Source: Lachnospiraceae bacterium (GTDB lineage Bacteria > Bacillota > Clostridia > Lachnospirales > Lachnospiraceae). Taken from it: a stretch of DNA of 64,000 nucleotides. Numbering within the stretch: the first letter of the stretch is position 1; each line of letters begins with the position of its first letter. The stretch covers positions 1-64,000 of the forward strand of contig CABJBM010000023.1 of NCBI GenBank assembly GCA_902363835.1, read 5' to 3'. A program made the position numbers and the translations under genes. Shown piece after piece: positions 38,012-48,388 of the stretch. Under the pieces are notes generated by a model. It was not told where the DNA came from. It worked only from the letters and a program-made list of their open reading frames with translations, and made no database searches.

Positions 38012-38439
38012 GATTTTTTATCTTCCTCAGAGGACAGGGTGTATTGAAAGGTGTAGCGCTCGCCATCCTTGATGGCCTGCTGGCTCACCCCATAGCTGCA
38101 GGGGTCCCCGTTGCAGAGAAGAGCCCAGTAAGCGCCGTCCTTTTGATAGTCTGCCCGTTTTCCGTTAATGGTTGTGACCATGAGGCCCAGTTCCTGAGAA
38201 GTGGTTCCGTCAATTTGAAAATTTGGTATGGATTTAAGTGCTTCTAACAGAAACTGCGCTTCCGTTGTGATCTGGTAGTGGTCTGTTACTCCGTTTTCAT
38301 ATACCACATCAATGGAAATACTTTTTGTTCCGGCCATTGGAACCGGTTTTGTCAGGGTGTATATGACTAACAGCAGTGCCAGGACCGCGATGGCGGCGCA
38401 GCCTCCCAAAAAGGGAGAAAGCCTCTTAAACTTATTCAT
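38008..38439 (-). CDS. DUF4430-domain membrane-anchored protein
   Basis: A 143-residue protein. A single N-terminal membrane anchor (about 12-30) is followed by a DUF4430 domain (about 45-140) with VTDHYQITTEAQFLLEALKS, YWALLCNGDPCSYGVSQQAIKDGE and YTFQYTL. The domain is related to the C-terminal part of cobalamin carriers such as transcobalamin, and is often paired with ECF transporters. It is therefore a likely surface ligand-capture partner for the S component encoded next. No cobalamin riboswitch is visible upstream. Confidence 0.82.
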   Translation of the reverse strand: MNKFKRLSPFLGGCAAIAVLALLLVIYTLTKPVPMAGTKSISIDVVYENGVTDHYQITTEAQFLLEALKSIPNFQIDGTTSQELGLMVTTINGKRADYQKDGAYWALLCNGDPCSYGVSQQAIKDGERYTFQYTLSSEEDKKS

Positions 38440-38536
38440 AATCTGCTGACTTCCTTTTTCATTATTTGTCTCCTAATGAATCAAGCGGATATGCTTGAAT
38501 ATCCAGTTTGTAAACCAAGAGTATTTGACTAAATGC

Positions 38537-38561
38537 ATGGATTAGTATAGCATAAATCCAT
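38537..38561. repeat. Inverted repeat around minus-strand -10
   Basis: ATGGATT (38537-38543) and AATCCAT (38555-38561) flank AGTATAGCATA, which reads TATACT on the minus strand. It could be an operator over the promoter of the DUF4430/ECF operon. The plus strand has TATAAT at 38613-38618 for the next gene. Confidence 0.4.
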
Positions 38562-38647
38562 AGAAGGCCGCAAGGACAGAATTTCCATCTTTTCTTAAAA
38601 TATCCTTTGTTGTATAATAAATGGGAATTGTTTGAAAAAGAAGGTGG

Positions 38648-39271
38648 ATGAAAATGACGGTAAAGGAACAGATTTTAGGAGGAATGGAAGCTTGTGAAAA
38701 GCTTTTGATCGGAATCGGAGAAGAATGGAAGGCAGAGAATATACCGGATATCAGCGGTCTTTATGAGAAAATGAACAGGCTCATTAAGGATAAGGATTTT
38801 TTTATTGTGACAACAGTTACTGATGGCGAGATATTTAAGTCTTCTTTGGAAAAAAGCCGGATGGTGGCACCATGCGGGAATGTGACATGGAGGCAGTGCT
38901 CCAAATCCTGTACAAAGGATATCTGGGAGCCGGGAGAGATCCTTAAGGACGTCTGTCCTCATTGCAAGGCGCCTCTGACAGGAAATACCATAGAGGCAGA
39001 GAATTATATAGAAGAAGGCTATCTTCCCCAGTGGCAGGCCTATACCGCATGGCTGGCAGGGACTCTTAACAAAAGGCTGCTGGTTCTGGAACTGGGGGTG
39101 GGTTTTAAGACCCCCACTGTCATCCGCTGGCCTTTCGAGAAGACCGTGTCAATCAACAAAAAGGCTCATATGTACCGGATTCACGAAAGCTTTTCCCAGC
39201 TTCCTGAGGCTGTAAAAGGAAAGGCTGACGGTGTTTCAGAAAATTCTTTGGAATTCTTTCGGAATTTATAG
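38648..39271 (+). CDS. Sirtuin-like (SIR2-family) protein, atypical
   Basis: A 207-residue protein that resembles the zinc-ribbon and C-terminal half of sirtuins. The Cys set is APCGNVTWRQCSKSC...CPHCKAPL (about 75-111), followed by LLVLELGVGFKTPTVIRWPFEK, which mimics the NAD-fold strand and loop. The canonical sirtuin GAGIS...PDFR and QNID motifs are not seen, so deacetylase activity is doubtful. It may be an ADP-ribosyl-binding or inactive form. It starts after AAGAAGGTGG and sits alone before hisHF, possibly with a promoter at 38613. Confidence 0.55.
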   Translation: MKMTVKEQILGGMEACEKLLIGIGEEWKAENIPDISGLYEKMNRLIKDKDFFIVTTVTDGEIFKSSLEKSRMVAPCGNVTWRQCSKSCTKDIWEPGEILKDVCPHCKAPLTGNTIEAENYIEEGYLPQWQAYTAWLAGTLNKRLLVLELGVGFKTPTVIRWPFEKTVSINKKAHMYRIHESFSQLPEAVKGKADGVSENSLEFFRNL

Positions 39272-39283
39272 TTATATTTTTCG

Positions 39284-39312
39284 TTGTACATTGTATAACA
39301 CTGTGTTAAAAT
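39284..39312 (+). promoter_or_regulatory. Promoter of hisHF
   Basis: TTGTAC (39284-39289), a 17-bp spacer and TAAAAT (39307-39312). It lies 31 bp before the hisH start. Confidence 0.65.
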
Positions 39313-39342
39313 GTTGAAAAAAGGCGTAAAGAGGTGACTGCC

Positions 39343-39951
39343 ATGATTGCGATAATCGACTACGATGCTGGAAACTTAAAAAGTGTGGAGAAAGCTCTGA
39401 CAGCGCTGGGGGAAAATCCGGTGGTGAGCCAGGATAAGGAGACCCTCCTTTCTGCGGACAAGGTGATCCTGCCGGGGGTTGGCTCCTTTGGAGATGCAAT
39501 GGAAAAGCTTCATCAGTATGGGCTGGTGGAGGTGATCCATCAGATAGTTTCAAAGGGAACGCCTCTTCTTGGGATCTGCCTGGGGCTTCAGCTTTTCTTT
39601 GAAAGCAGTGAAGAATGCGAAGGTGTGAAAGGTCTTTCCCTGCTTCCCGGAAGGATTGTGAGATTTCCGGATACTCCGGGACTTAAAGTCCCTCACATGG
39701 GCTGGAACCGTCTGGATATAAAACCTGGTGCAAGACTTTTCAAAGGAATTGATTCCGGGGCATATGTGTATTTTGTCCATTCATATTATTTAGAAGCAGA
39801 CAGGGAAGATCATGTGGCTGCATCTGCAGAGTACGGCGTTAAGTTCGGGGCATCGGTGGAACAGGGGAACCTTTTTGCCTGCCAGTTTCATTTAGAGAAG
39901 AGCAGCGATACTGGTTTAAAGATTTTAAAAAATTTCATTGAACTGACTTAG
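39343..39951 (+). CDS. hisH: Imidazole glycerol phosphate synthase, glutaminase subunit HisH
   Basis: A class I glutamine amidotransferase of about 202 residues that makes ammonia for HisF. I start at ATG 39343 (AAGAGGTGACTGCC before it); a GTG at 39334 is in frame. Motifs are [19 protein letters not shown], the nucleophile [13 protein letters not shown], the HMGWN loop and the catalytic His of CQFHLEKS. It is followed after 10 bases by hisF. No other his genes are in the window. Confidence 0.95.
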   Translation: MIAIIDYDAGNLKSVEKALTALGENPVVSQDKETLLSADKVILPGVGSFGDAMEKLHQYGLVEVIHQIVSKGTPLLGICLGLQLFFESSEECEGVKGLSLLPGRIVRFPDTPGLKVPHMGWNRLDIKPGARLFKGIDSGAYVYFVHSYYLEADREDHVAASAEYGVKFGASVEQGNLFACQFHLEKSSDTGLKILKNFIELT

Positions 39952-39961
39952 GAGGTGCCGG

Positions 39962-40723
39962 ATGCTTACAAAGAGGATCATTCCATGTCTGGATGTAATG
40001 AACGGAAGAGTGGTAAAGGGCGTAAATTTTGTAAATTTAAAAGATGCCGGGGATCCGGTGGAGATTGCCGCCGCTTATGACAGGGCCGGTGCCGACGAGG
40101 TGGTGTTTCTTGATATCACCGCGTCTTCCGACAACCGGAATACTGTGGTGGAGATGGTGCGCCGGGTGGCGGAAAAGGTTTTCATCCCTTTTACTGTTGG
40201 CGGAGGGATCCGCACGGTGGAGGATTTTAAAATGCTTTTAAGAGAAGGTGCGGATAAAATATCCATTAATTCCTCAGCAATCAATACTCCTCAGCTGATC
40301 TCCGATGCTGCCGGTAAATTCGGCCGCCAGTGCGTGGTGGTTGCCATTGATGCCAGAAGGAGAGGGGATGGAAAAGGCTGGAACGTGTTTAAAAACGGAG
40401 GCCGGATCGATACCGGGCTGGATGCTGTGGAATGGGCCATGAAGGCAGACAGCCTTGGAGCAGGAGAGATCCTTCTCACCAGCATGGACTGCGACGGAAC
40501 AAAGGTCGGATACGATGATGAGCTGAACCGGGTCATTGCAGAGAAAGTCTCTGTGCCGGTGATTGCATCAGGAGGCGCAGGCACAAAGGAACATTTTCTA
40601 AACACTCTGACAAAAGGAAAGGCAGATGCGGCTTTGGCTGCCTCCCTGTTCCATTACAAGGAGCTGGAGATCATGGAATTAAAGCGGTATTTAAACGAAA
40701 TGGGAGTACCGGTAAGGATGTAA
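39962..40723 (+). CDS. hisF: Imidazole glycerol phosphate synthase, cyclase subunit HisF
   Basis: The 253-residue (beta/alpha)8 barrel uses ammonia from HisH and PRFAR to make imidazole glycerol phosphate and AICAR in histidine biosynthesis. Motifs are [16 protein letters not shown] with catalytic Asp, [21 protein letters not shown], and the phosphate-binding [12 protein letters not shown] with [12 protein letters not shown]. The start follows TTAGGAGGTGCCGG. Length and motifs are normal. Confidence 0.96.
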   Translation: MLTKRIIPCLDVMNGRVVKGVNFVNLKDAGDPVEIAAAYDRAGADEVVFLDITASSDNRNTVVEMVRRVAEKVFIPFTVGGGIRTVEDFKMLLREGADKISINSSAINTPQLISDAAGKFGRQCVVVAIDARRRGDGKGWNVFKNGGRIDTGLDAVEWAMKADSLGAGEILLTSMDCDGTKVGYDDELNRVIAEKVSVPVIASGGAGTKEHFLNTLTKGKADAALAASLFHYKELEIMELKRYLNEMGVPVRM

Positions 40724-40780
40724 GGTTGATTCATTCATATATAAAATGGGGTACCCCGAAAAAAGACAAAGGAGAAAAAG

Positions 40781-41455
40781 ATGGGAGCGATTGAGAACGA
40801 CTGGTTGAAACCTTTAAGTGTTGAGTTTAAAAAGCCATATTACAGGGAACTTTATCAGAAGGTGAAACATGAATATGAAACGGCCAAAGTCTTTCCGGAT
40901 CCGGACGACATTTTCAATGCGTTTCAGTTCACGCCTCTTTCTGATGTAAAGGTGGTGATTCTGGGGCAGGACCCTTATCATAATTATGGGCAGGCCCACG
41001 GGCTGTGTTTTTCCGTGAAGCCTGATGTGGAGATCCCTCCGTCTCTTGTAAACATTTATCAGGAGCTGCGGGAGGATTTAGGCTGTGAGATCCCGAATAA
41101 CGGGTTTTTGAAAAAATGGGCGGATCAGGGAGTCATGCTGCTTAATACAGTGCTTACGGTGCGCGCCCATGCGGCCAATTCTCACCAGGGGATCGGCTGG
41201 GAGACTTTTACGGATGCGGCCATTAAGACCTTAAATGAGCAGGACCGGCCAATGGTATTTCTTTTATGGGGACGCCCGGCTCAGAACAAGAAGGCAATGC
41301 TCACCAACCCCAGGCATTTAATCCTGGAAGCACCTCATCCCAGCCCTCTTTCCGCCTACCGGGGATTTTTTGGCTGCAGGCACTTTAGCAAAACCAATGC
41401 CTATTTAAAGGACAATGGGCTGAAGCCTATTGACTGGCAGATTGAAAATATTTAA
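40781..41455 (+). CDS. ung: Uracil-DNA glycosylase, family 1
   Basis: Removes uracil from DNA. The 224-residue protein has the water-activating motif GQDPYHNYGQAHGLCFSV (D64), the leucine-loop motif HPSPLSAYRGFFGC and LLWGRPAQNKKAML. The start is ATG 40781 after AAAGGAGAAAAAG. It stands 18 bases before uppP on the same strand, and no functional link is evident. Confidence 0.96.
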   Translation: MGAIENDWLKPLSVEFKKPYYRELYQKVKHEYETAKVFPDPDDIFNAFQFTPLSDVKVVILGQDPYHNYGQAHGLCFSVKPDVEIPPSLVNIYQELREDLGCEIPNNGFLKKWADQGVMLLNTVLTVRAHAANSHQGIGWETFTDAAIKTLNEQDRPMVFLLWGRPAQNKKAMLTNPRHLILEAPHPSPLSAYRGFFGCRHFSKTNAYLKDNGLKPIDWQIENI

Positions 41456-41473
41456 AAAGACAGGGGAAAAGGA

Positions 41474-42307
41474 ATGAATATCATTGAGATTTTAAAAGTA
41501 ATTGTTCTGGGAATTGTGGAGGGCTTTACGGAGTGGCTTCCCATAAGCAGCACGGGGCACATGATCCTGGTTGATGAAATCATACATTTAAATCAGCCGT
41601 CCGCTTTTAAAAACATGTTTTTGGTGGTGATCCAGCTGGGAGCCATCCTGGCAGTGCTGGTTCTGTATTTTGAAAAGCTCAACCCCTTTTCTCCCCGGAA
41701 AAAGCCGGCTCAGAAGCAGGCGACCCTGGTTCTCTGGTCCAAGATTGTTTTGGCCTGTATCCCGGCGGCTGTGATCGGGTTTCTGGTGGATGACATCCTT
41801 GATGAATATCTGATGAACGGTTATGTGGTAGCGACAACCCTGATTGTCTATGGCGTGCTGTTTATTGTGATTGAGAACCGGAACCAGTACCGGAGTTTTG
41901 ACGTTCAAAAGGTGGGAGACATCTCCTATCAGACAGCCCTTTGGATCGGCTTATTCCAGCTTTTATCCCTGATTCCAGGCACTTCCCGTTCCGGCTCCAC
42001 CATTCTGGGAGCCATGATTTTGGGATGTTCCAGAGCAGCCTCCGCGGAGTTTTCCTTTTTTCTGGGAATCCCTATCATGTTCGGAGCCAGCTTTTTAAAA
42101 ATCGTGAAATATGGACTTAGCTTTACCGGACCTCAGATATTCTATCTGATTTTAGGTATGGTGGTGGCCTTTGTGGTTTCTGTTTATTCTATTAAGTTTT
42201 TAATGGGATACATCAGACAGCATGATTTTAAATTCTTTGGATATTACAGAATTATTTTGGGAGCGGTGGTATTTTTATACTTTGTCATTACGGCTTTCCT
42301 TGGTTAA
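41474..42307 (+). CDS. uppP: Undecaprenyl-diphosphatase
   Basis: An integral membrane phosphatase of the BacA class that recycles the lipid carrier for cell-wall synthesis and confers bacitracin tolerance. The 277 residues carry the active-site motifs [15 protein letters not shown] (16-30) and [10 protein letters not shown] (about 172-181), with about eight hydrophobic segments. The start follows AGGGGAAAAGGA. A bidirectional terminator closes it. Confidence 0.95.
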   Translation: MNIIEILKVIVLGIVEGFTEWLPISSTGHMILVDEIIHLNQPSAFKNMFLVVIQLGAILAVLVLYFEKLNPFSPRKKPAQKQATLVLWSKIVLACIPAAVIGFLVDDILDEYLMNGYVVATTLIVYGVLFIVIENRNQYRSFDVQKVGDISYQTALWIGLFQLLSLIPGTSRSGSTILGAMILGCSRAASAEFSFFLGIPIMFGASFLKIVKYGLSFTGPQIFYLILGMVVAFVVSVYSIKFLMGYIRQHDFKFFGYYRIILGAVVFLYFVITAFLG

Positions 42308-42313
42308 AGGAAT

Positions 42314-42359
42314 GAAAAGAGAGTTGATCCTCAGCATGCTGCTGACATCAACTCTCTTT
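42314..42359. terminator. Bidirectional terminator
   Basis: AAAAGAGAGTTGAT (42314-42327) pairs perfectly with ATCAACTCTCTTTT (42346-42359). It separates uppP and the HPr-like gene. Confidence 0.88.
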
Positions 42360-42394
42360 TAGATGATAGTTCATAAAGGTTCCTTTCTGACAGA

Positions 42395-42640
42395 TCACGG
42401 CTGGAATAACATCTCGATCCGTCCTTTGGCGGCCTGTTCATCAATGCCGTCGAAATTGAATTGTAAGTTCCGATTCTGCGTGTTTAGCCCTTTTTTCATC
42501 TCGTCGTAGTCCTTGACATTTATCTTTGTTAAACCGTAGTCAATATAGATATCGCAGTCAAAGGCATTAGCGGTGTTGATTAAAAGTGCGAGGGGAATGG
42601 GGGTGTAACGCAGCTGGATATCGACTTCAATGGTCCGCAT
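42395..42640 (-). CDS. HPr-like protein lacking the catalytic histidine
   Basis: I start at ATG 42640, after GGAAAAGGAGGTATGGGT; the frame stays open to 42742, but the added 34 residues are unlike the family. The 81-residue product has the alpha/beta layout of PTS phosphocarrier HPr. At the place of ARPA (His15) it reads TPIPLA, so it has no phosphorylatable His. No clear Ser46 motif is seen either. It therefore cannot carry phosphate and may be a regulator, or a Crh-like relative. An imperfect palindrome lies at 42737-42752. Confidence 0.7.
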   Translation of the reverse strand: MRTIEVDIQLRYTPIPLALLINTANAFDCDIYIDYGLTKINVKDYDEMKKGLNTQNRNLQFNFDGIDEQAAKGRIEMLFQP

Positions 42641-42860
42641 ACCCATACCTCCTTTTCCTGATAGCCGGATAAATAAGTCCGGCATAAACGTGTCAACAAC
42701 TACATGGGGTTTTAGAGAGGCATCAACAGGATGAAGAGTCATATAAATGACTGTAATTATATTTTATCATTTCTTGTTAGAAAAACAAGAGAAAATTGAA
42801 AAATAGTTTAAAAATGGGTAATATACTAATAAAAATAAAAGAGTAAGAAGAGAAATCAGC

Positions 42861-42898
42861 AAAAAAAACATGCCGGACAGTTAAGAACACCCGGCATG
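42861..42898 (-). terminator. Terminator of DAHP synthase gene
   Basis: On the minus strand, CATGCCGG and CCGGCATG form a stem around a 14-base loop, followed by eight T. It lies 23 bases after the synthase stop. Confidence 0.88.
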
Positions 42899-42920
42899 AT
42901 ATTAAACTATAAACATCTTT

Positions 42921-43949
42921 TTATACATTTTCAGCGATTTCATAAATCAGGCGTTCGGTATCTTCCCAGCCCAGACATGGATCGGTAATGGATTTTCCGT
43001 AGCAGTGCTCACCTACCTTCTGGCTGCCCGGCTCAATGTAACTTTCAATCATCAGGCCTTTTACCAGGGCGCGGATTTCAGGAGAATGTCTTCTGCTGTG
43101 AAGGACTTCCTTGGAAATACGGATCTGTTCCCTGTATTTTTTATTGGAATTGGAGTGGTTGGTGTCCACAATGCAGGCCGGATTTTGGAGATTGCGGCGG
43201 CTGTACATTTCATGGAGACGGAATAAGTCTTCAAAGTGGTAGTTTGGGATACACTGGCCGTGTTTATTGACAGCACCCCTTAAAATGGTGTGAGCCAATG
43301 GATTGCCTTTGCTCCTAACTTCCCAGCCTCTATAGGTGAAGTCGTGAGGCTGCTGTGCAGCCACAACAGAATTGAGCATAACGGACAAGTCACCGCTGGT
43401 AGGATTTTTCATACCTACTGCAACGTCACAGGCGCTGGAAGTCAGCCGGTGCTGCTGGTTTTCCACGGAACGGGCGCCAATGGCAATGTAGGACATGATA
43501 TCATCCAAATATCCCAGATTTTCCGGGTAAAGCATCTCATCAGCTGTGGATAAGCCTGTATCTAAGAACACCTTCATGTGCATTTTCCTGATGGCGATCA
43601 GGCCTTCCCGCAGGTCCGGCTTTTTTTCCGGATCAGGCTGGTGAAGCATTCCCTTGTAACCTTCCCCTGTTGTCCTGGGTTTGTTGGTATAGATCCTGGG
43701 GATAATGATCAGACGGTCCTTTGTTTTTTCCTGTACTTTAATGAGTCGGTTTACATAATCAGAAACAGACTCTTCATTATCAGCGGAGCAGGGACCAATG
43801 ATAACCAGGAATTTGTCGCTATTACCGGTAATTACGTTGCTGACAGCCTGATCCCGTTCTGTTTTAAGTGCTTTTGCTGCCGGCGGAACTGGAAATTGTT
43901 CTTTGATTTCTTCCGGGCTCGGCAGATTGTTAATGTATTGAAATCCCAT
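42921..43949 (-). CDS. 3-deoxy-7-phosphoheptulonate synthase (type I, AroG/F class)
   Basis: Joins phosphoenolpyruvate and erythrose-4-phosphate, the first step to aromatic amino acids. The 342-residue protein has IGPCSADNEESVSDYVNRL, the PRIYTNKPRTTGEGYKGM segment, ARSVENQQHRLTSSACDVAVGMKNPTSGD and the metal-binding C-terminal DTNHSNSNKKYREQ. This is the E. coli-like type I-alpha form, which is usually feedback-inhibited by one aromatic acid. It is monocistronic, with GGAGGATATT before the ATG. Confidence 0.94.
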   Translation of the reverse strand: MGFQYINNLPSPEEIKEQFPVPPAAKALKTERDQAVSNVITGNSDKFLVIIGPCSADNEESVSDYVNRLIKVQEKTKDRLIIIPRIYTNKPRTTGEGYKGMLHQPDPEKKPDLREGLIAIRKMHMKVFLDTGLSTADEMLYPENLGYLDDIMSYIAIGARSVENQQHRLTSSACDVAVGMKNPTSGDLSVMLNSVVAAQQPHDFTYRGWEVRSKGNPLAHTILRGAVNKHGQCIPNYHFEDLFRLHEMYSRRNLQNPACIVDTNHSNSNKKYREQIRISKEVLHSRRHSPEIRALVKGLMIESYIEPGSQKVGEHCYGKSITDPCLGWEDTERLIYEIAENV

Positions 43950-44122
43950 AATATCCTCCTGTGTATATGCTTAGTCTGCGTTTTTTCTGTTGATTATATA
44001 ACAGAACCCGGGAAAAATCCAGCATTCGTTGAAAATTTAGCAATGTGCCTCTCTAAAGTGTTTCTTTTTGCGAAAAAATAGTGTATGATTGCAGAGAATG
44101 ATAAGAGGAAGGATGGATTTCA

Positions 44123-44428
44123 ATGGAACGATATTGGAATTGGCAAGGAAACTATATCGGTGTAAGGCAGAGGGATTACCTGGCCGCCTGTGATGGAAGG
44201 ATTCTTGGGAAATTCTATGGAAAGGAAATCTATGACCATAATGGGAATTACATCGGAGAAGTGGGCAAAGGCAGCAGGCTGATTAAAAATAAGAATAAGG
44301 AAGAGTTTCGCCGTCCGGGGTTCAGCACCTATGTAAAGGGGACTATAACTGCACCTTTTAAGGACTGTGCTCCTTATCCCATGATCCAGGGATATGAAGA
44401 TTTTTTATTAATATCCCCTATTCATTAG
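44123..44428 (+). CDS. Hypothetical protein, repeated GNYIG motifs
   Basis: A 101-residue protein with no recognised family. It contains repeats of the kind W-QGNYIGVR, LGKFYGKEIYDHNGNYIGEVGKGSRLI, which look like short beta-hairpins. The C-terminal part is rich in Pro and aromatic residues. No signal peptide is seen. It starts after AAGAGGAAGGATGGATTTCA and lies 23 bases before the RpiR-type regulator, so they may be cotranscribed. Confidence 0.6.
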   Translation: MERYWNWQGNYIGVRQRDYLAACDGRILGKFYGKEIYDHNGNYIGEVGKGSRLIKNKNKEEFRRPGFSTYVKGTITAPFKDCAPYPMIQGYEDFLLISPIH

Positions 44429-44451
44429 TATGTAAAAATGAGGAAAGAAGG

Positions 44452-45234
44452 ATGGCAGGAATGGTGGATTTAAGCAAGCTGACAGCGGGAAAAAACCTGA
44501 CAGAGGTGGAGGATGGCGTTCTCCGTTATATTATTGAACACATGGATTCCATGCTTAAGATGGGAGTGCGGGGAGTTGCAAAGGAAAATTTCACCTCCAC
44601 CTCCACCATTATGCGCCTGACAAAAAAGCTGGGCTACAGCGGGTTTGTGGATATGTATTACAAGCTGCTGCCTCTTGTAAACCGGGCAAGGGACAATGAG
44701 GACGCCGGAATGCAGTTTATCAACAGCTTTTGTTCCAACTCTCTTTTAAAGTATAATTCTTACGAAGACATCCGGGAATTTGCCAGGCGTCTGGGATGTC
44801 TGGATGGAGGTTATGTATTTTTGTATGCAACCGGTTTTTCCGCCATTCCCGTGGAATATTTGACAAAAAAGCTTCTGGTTCTTGGGATAAAATGCATTTA
44901 TTCCAATGGAATGGATTCCATCGGTGTTTTTGAAAACAACCTGGAAAACATGAAAATGCTCATTGTGGTCTCCAGGTCAGGAGAAACGGACTGGGTGGCA
45001 GACCGGGTGAAAACTGCCAGAGAAAACGGCATTTTTACCGTGTCCTTTACCAATGAGGCGGAAAACAGGGTCAGTTCCATAACGGACATGCAGTTTCGCA
45101 TAGAGGACAGCAATAAGCTGGATGACCGAAATATGATGGCAAACACATTTTTTCCCAATGTATTCATGCTCATGGAGCTTTTGATCTATGAATACCACAA
45201 GGTGCTTCAAAATATGGATAAAAAAGAAGAATAA
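44452..45234 (+). CDS. MurR/RpiR-family transcriptional regulator
   Basis: A 260-residue protein with an N-terminal helix-turn-helix (about 10-75; MGVRGVAKENFTSTSTIMRLTKKLGYSGF) and a sugar-phosphate SIS domain (about 110-250; VSRSGETDWVADRV). It should sense a sugar phosphate. Its neighbours are a PTS permease and a GH4 phospho-glycosidase, so a disaccharide-6-phosphate is a likely ligand. Terminator and dyad follow. Confidence 0.92.
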   Translation: MAGMVDLSKLTAGKNLTEVEDGVLRYIIEHMDSMLKMGVRGVAKENFTSTSTIMRLTKKLGYSGFVDMYYKLLPLVNRARDNEDAGMQFINSFCSNSLLKYNSYEDIREFARRLGCLDGGYVFLYATGFSAIPVEYLTKKLLVLGIKCIYSNGMDSIGVFENNLENMKMLIVVSRSGETDWVADRVKTARENGIFTVSFTNEAENRVSSITDMQFRIEDSNKLDDRNMMANTFFPNVFMLMELLIYEYHKVLQNMDKKEE

Positions 45235-45239
45235 AGGTT

Positions 45240-45279
45240 CCGGATGACGTTTAAAATAGCGGCATCCGGGATTTTTTTT
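45240..45279 (+). terminator. Terminator of RpiR-type gene
   Basis: CCGGATG (45240-45246) and CATCCGG (45263-45269) are followed by eight T. Confidence 0.85.
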
Positions 45280-45281
45280 GA

Positions 45282-45357
45282 AACCTGTTACCACTTGGAA
45301 TAACAGGTTCCTATCCTTTCCCAAAGTATATACAAAGAGGAAGACTGCAGCTATAAT
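45282..45357 (+). promoter_or_regulatory. Dyad and promoter of PTS/GH4 operon
   Basis: A perfect dyad, AACCTGTTA (45282-45290) / TAACAGGTT (45301-45309), lies upstream of TATACA (45329-45334), a 17-bp spacer and TATAAT (45352-45357). The dyad is a good candidate site for the RpiR-type protein encoded just upstream. Its place before the -35 would fit activation. Confidence 0.6.
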
Positions 45358-45423
45358 ACGGATATGAATTTCACGTGGAATGAAAAACAGAAAATCAATC
45401 ATTGACAGTTGGAGGAAAAGAGA

Positions 45424-47016
45424 ATGAAAGATAAAGTGATGGATCAGTTGCAGCGCTTTTCAAAAGCAATGTTCATCCCGGTTTTGATCCTGCCAATCGC
45501 AGGTATTTTAATCGCTGTGGGAAACTTATTTACCAATGCAAAGTTGCTGGAGCTTCTGCCCTTTATGGACAATCCGGTGACAAAGGGCTTTGGCACCATT
45601 TTGTCAGGCTCCCTGGTATCGATCTTAAATAACCTGGGGCTGATCTTCTGTGTGGGACTTGCGGCAGGCTTGGCCAATAAGAAGAAATATGAGGCCGGAT
45701 TTACGGCTCTTTTAGGATTTCTGGTATTTATTAACGCTATGAACAAGTTTATGACCCTGACAGGGATCCTGTTTACAGGGGAATCTTTAAGAGGAACGGG
45801 GCAGGCCATGGTGCTGGGAGTACAGATCCTGGACATGGGCGTGTTCCTGGGAATTATTCTTGGAATTGTAACGGCAATGGTCCACAACAGGTTTTGTGAA
45901 ACAGAATTTCAAAATGCTTTCCAGATTTACGGAGGTTCCAGATTTGTATTCATCGTATTGATTCCTGTGACCGTTTTCCTGGCCGTTGTTCTTACTTATG
46001 TATGGCCATTTGTCCAGCTGGGAATCACCAGCCTTGGAGGATTCATCAACCGTTCCGGCAACTTCGGGATCTTTATTTACGGCGCGTTGGAACGCCTTCT
46101 CATACCCACAGGCCTTCATCATCTGGTCTATACCCCGTTTTTATACACCTCCCTTGGAGGCGTTGAGACCATAGGGGGACAGGTGTTTGAGGGTGCCAGG
46201 AACATTTATTATGCTGAGATCGCAGACCCTTCCATTGAGGTGCTTTCCCGGTCAGTCATATGGGATGCAAGAGGAATTTCCAAAATGTTCGGCCTTATGG
46301 GTGCCTGTCTTGCCATGTATCATACAGCAAGGCCGGAAAACCGCAATAAGATAAAAGCCATTCTGATTCCCGCTGCATTTACTTCTTTTATCGCAGGCGT
46401 TACAGAGCCCATTGAATTTTCCTTTATGTTCGTGGCCCCGGTTTTGTTTGCTGTTCATGCAGGATTAAGCGGACTGAGCATGGTGGTTCTTAATATATTA
46501 AACGTCCGTGCCATCGGTCCCAACGGCTTTTTGGATTTTCTGCTTTTTAATGTGCCCCTGGGAATCCATAAAACCGGATGGCCCATGTACATTGTGACAG
46601 GCCTTATATTTTTTGCGGTTTATTATACCATTTTCCGCTTCCTCATTACAAAACTGAATTTAAAGACTTTAGGACGTGAAACAGAAGGAATGGAAATGAA
46701 GCTTCACACCAAAGCGGAGTACAGGGAAAAGGTGGCCTCAGGAAAAGAGGGAAAAGGCGGCGATGATGTGGATGCCCCGCTGATCATAAAAGCCCTGGGC
46801 GGTGCCGGTAATATTGAAAAAGTGGATAACTGCTTTACCCGCCTGCGCCTGATCCTCACAAATCCGGACCTGGTTCAGGAGGAGGTGCTGAAAAATGGCA
46901 CCGGAGCCAACGGCGTGGTGAAAAAGGGAAATAACGTTCAGGTAATATATGGTTTAAGGGTAACTGCCGTAAGAAGGGCTGTAGATGAGGAGCTGGGAAA
47001 CGGCGAAAGCAACTAA
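45424..47016 (+). CDS. PTS EIIBC, alpha-glucoside/maltose type
   Basis: From ATG 45424 (TTGGAGGAAAAGAGA before it; a TTG at 45409 is rejected) the product has 530 residues. The EIIC membrane domain (about 1-430) starts MKDKVMDQLQRFSKAMFIPVLILPIAGILIAVGN and has GVTEPIEFSFMFVAPVLF. The C-terminal EIIB domain (about 450-530) contains the phosphorylation Cys in DNCFTRLRL (about residue 468). It imports and phosphorylates an alpha-glucoside such as maltose. No EIIA is encoded here, so it must use another one. The cognate GH4 gene follows. Confidence 0.93.
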   Translation: MKDKVMDQLQRFSKAMFIPVLILPIAGILIAVGNLFTNAKLLELLPFMDNPVTKGFGTILSGSLVSILNNLGLIFCVGLAAGLANKKKYEAGFTALLGFLVFINAMNKFMTLTGILFTGESLRGTGQAMVLGVQILDMGVFLGIILGIVTAMVHNRFCETEFQNAFQIYGGSRFVFIVLIPVTVFLAVVLTYVWPFVQLGITSLGGFINRSGNFGIFIYGALERLLIPTGLHHLVYTPFLYTSLGGVETIGGQVFEGARNIYYAEIADPSIEVLSRSVIWDARGISKMFGLMGACLAMYHTARPENRNKIKAILIPAAFTSFIAGVTEPIEFSFMFVAPVLFAVHAGLSGLSMVVLNILNVRAIGPNGFLDFLLFNVPLGIHKTGWPMYIVTGLIFFAVYYTIFRFLITKLNLKTLGRETEGMEMKLHTKAEYREKVASGKEGKGGDDVDAPLIIKALGGAGNIEKVDNCFTRLRLILTNPDLVQEEVLKNGTGANGVVKKGNNVQVIYGLRVTAVRRAVDEELGNGESN

Positions 47017-47045
47017 CTGAAAAATAAGGCAAAGCAAGGAGGTAA

Positions 47046-48377
<1,332 letters not shown>

Positions 48378-48388
48378 GATTTTTAGAT

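Noticed and set aside
42641..42742. 34-codon extension of the HPr-like gene
   Set aside because: A strong AAGGAGG lies directly before the internal ATG at 42640, and HPr-like proteins begin there.
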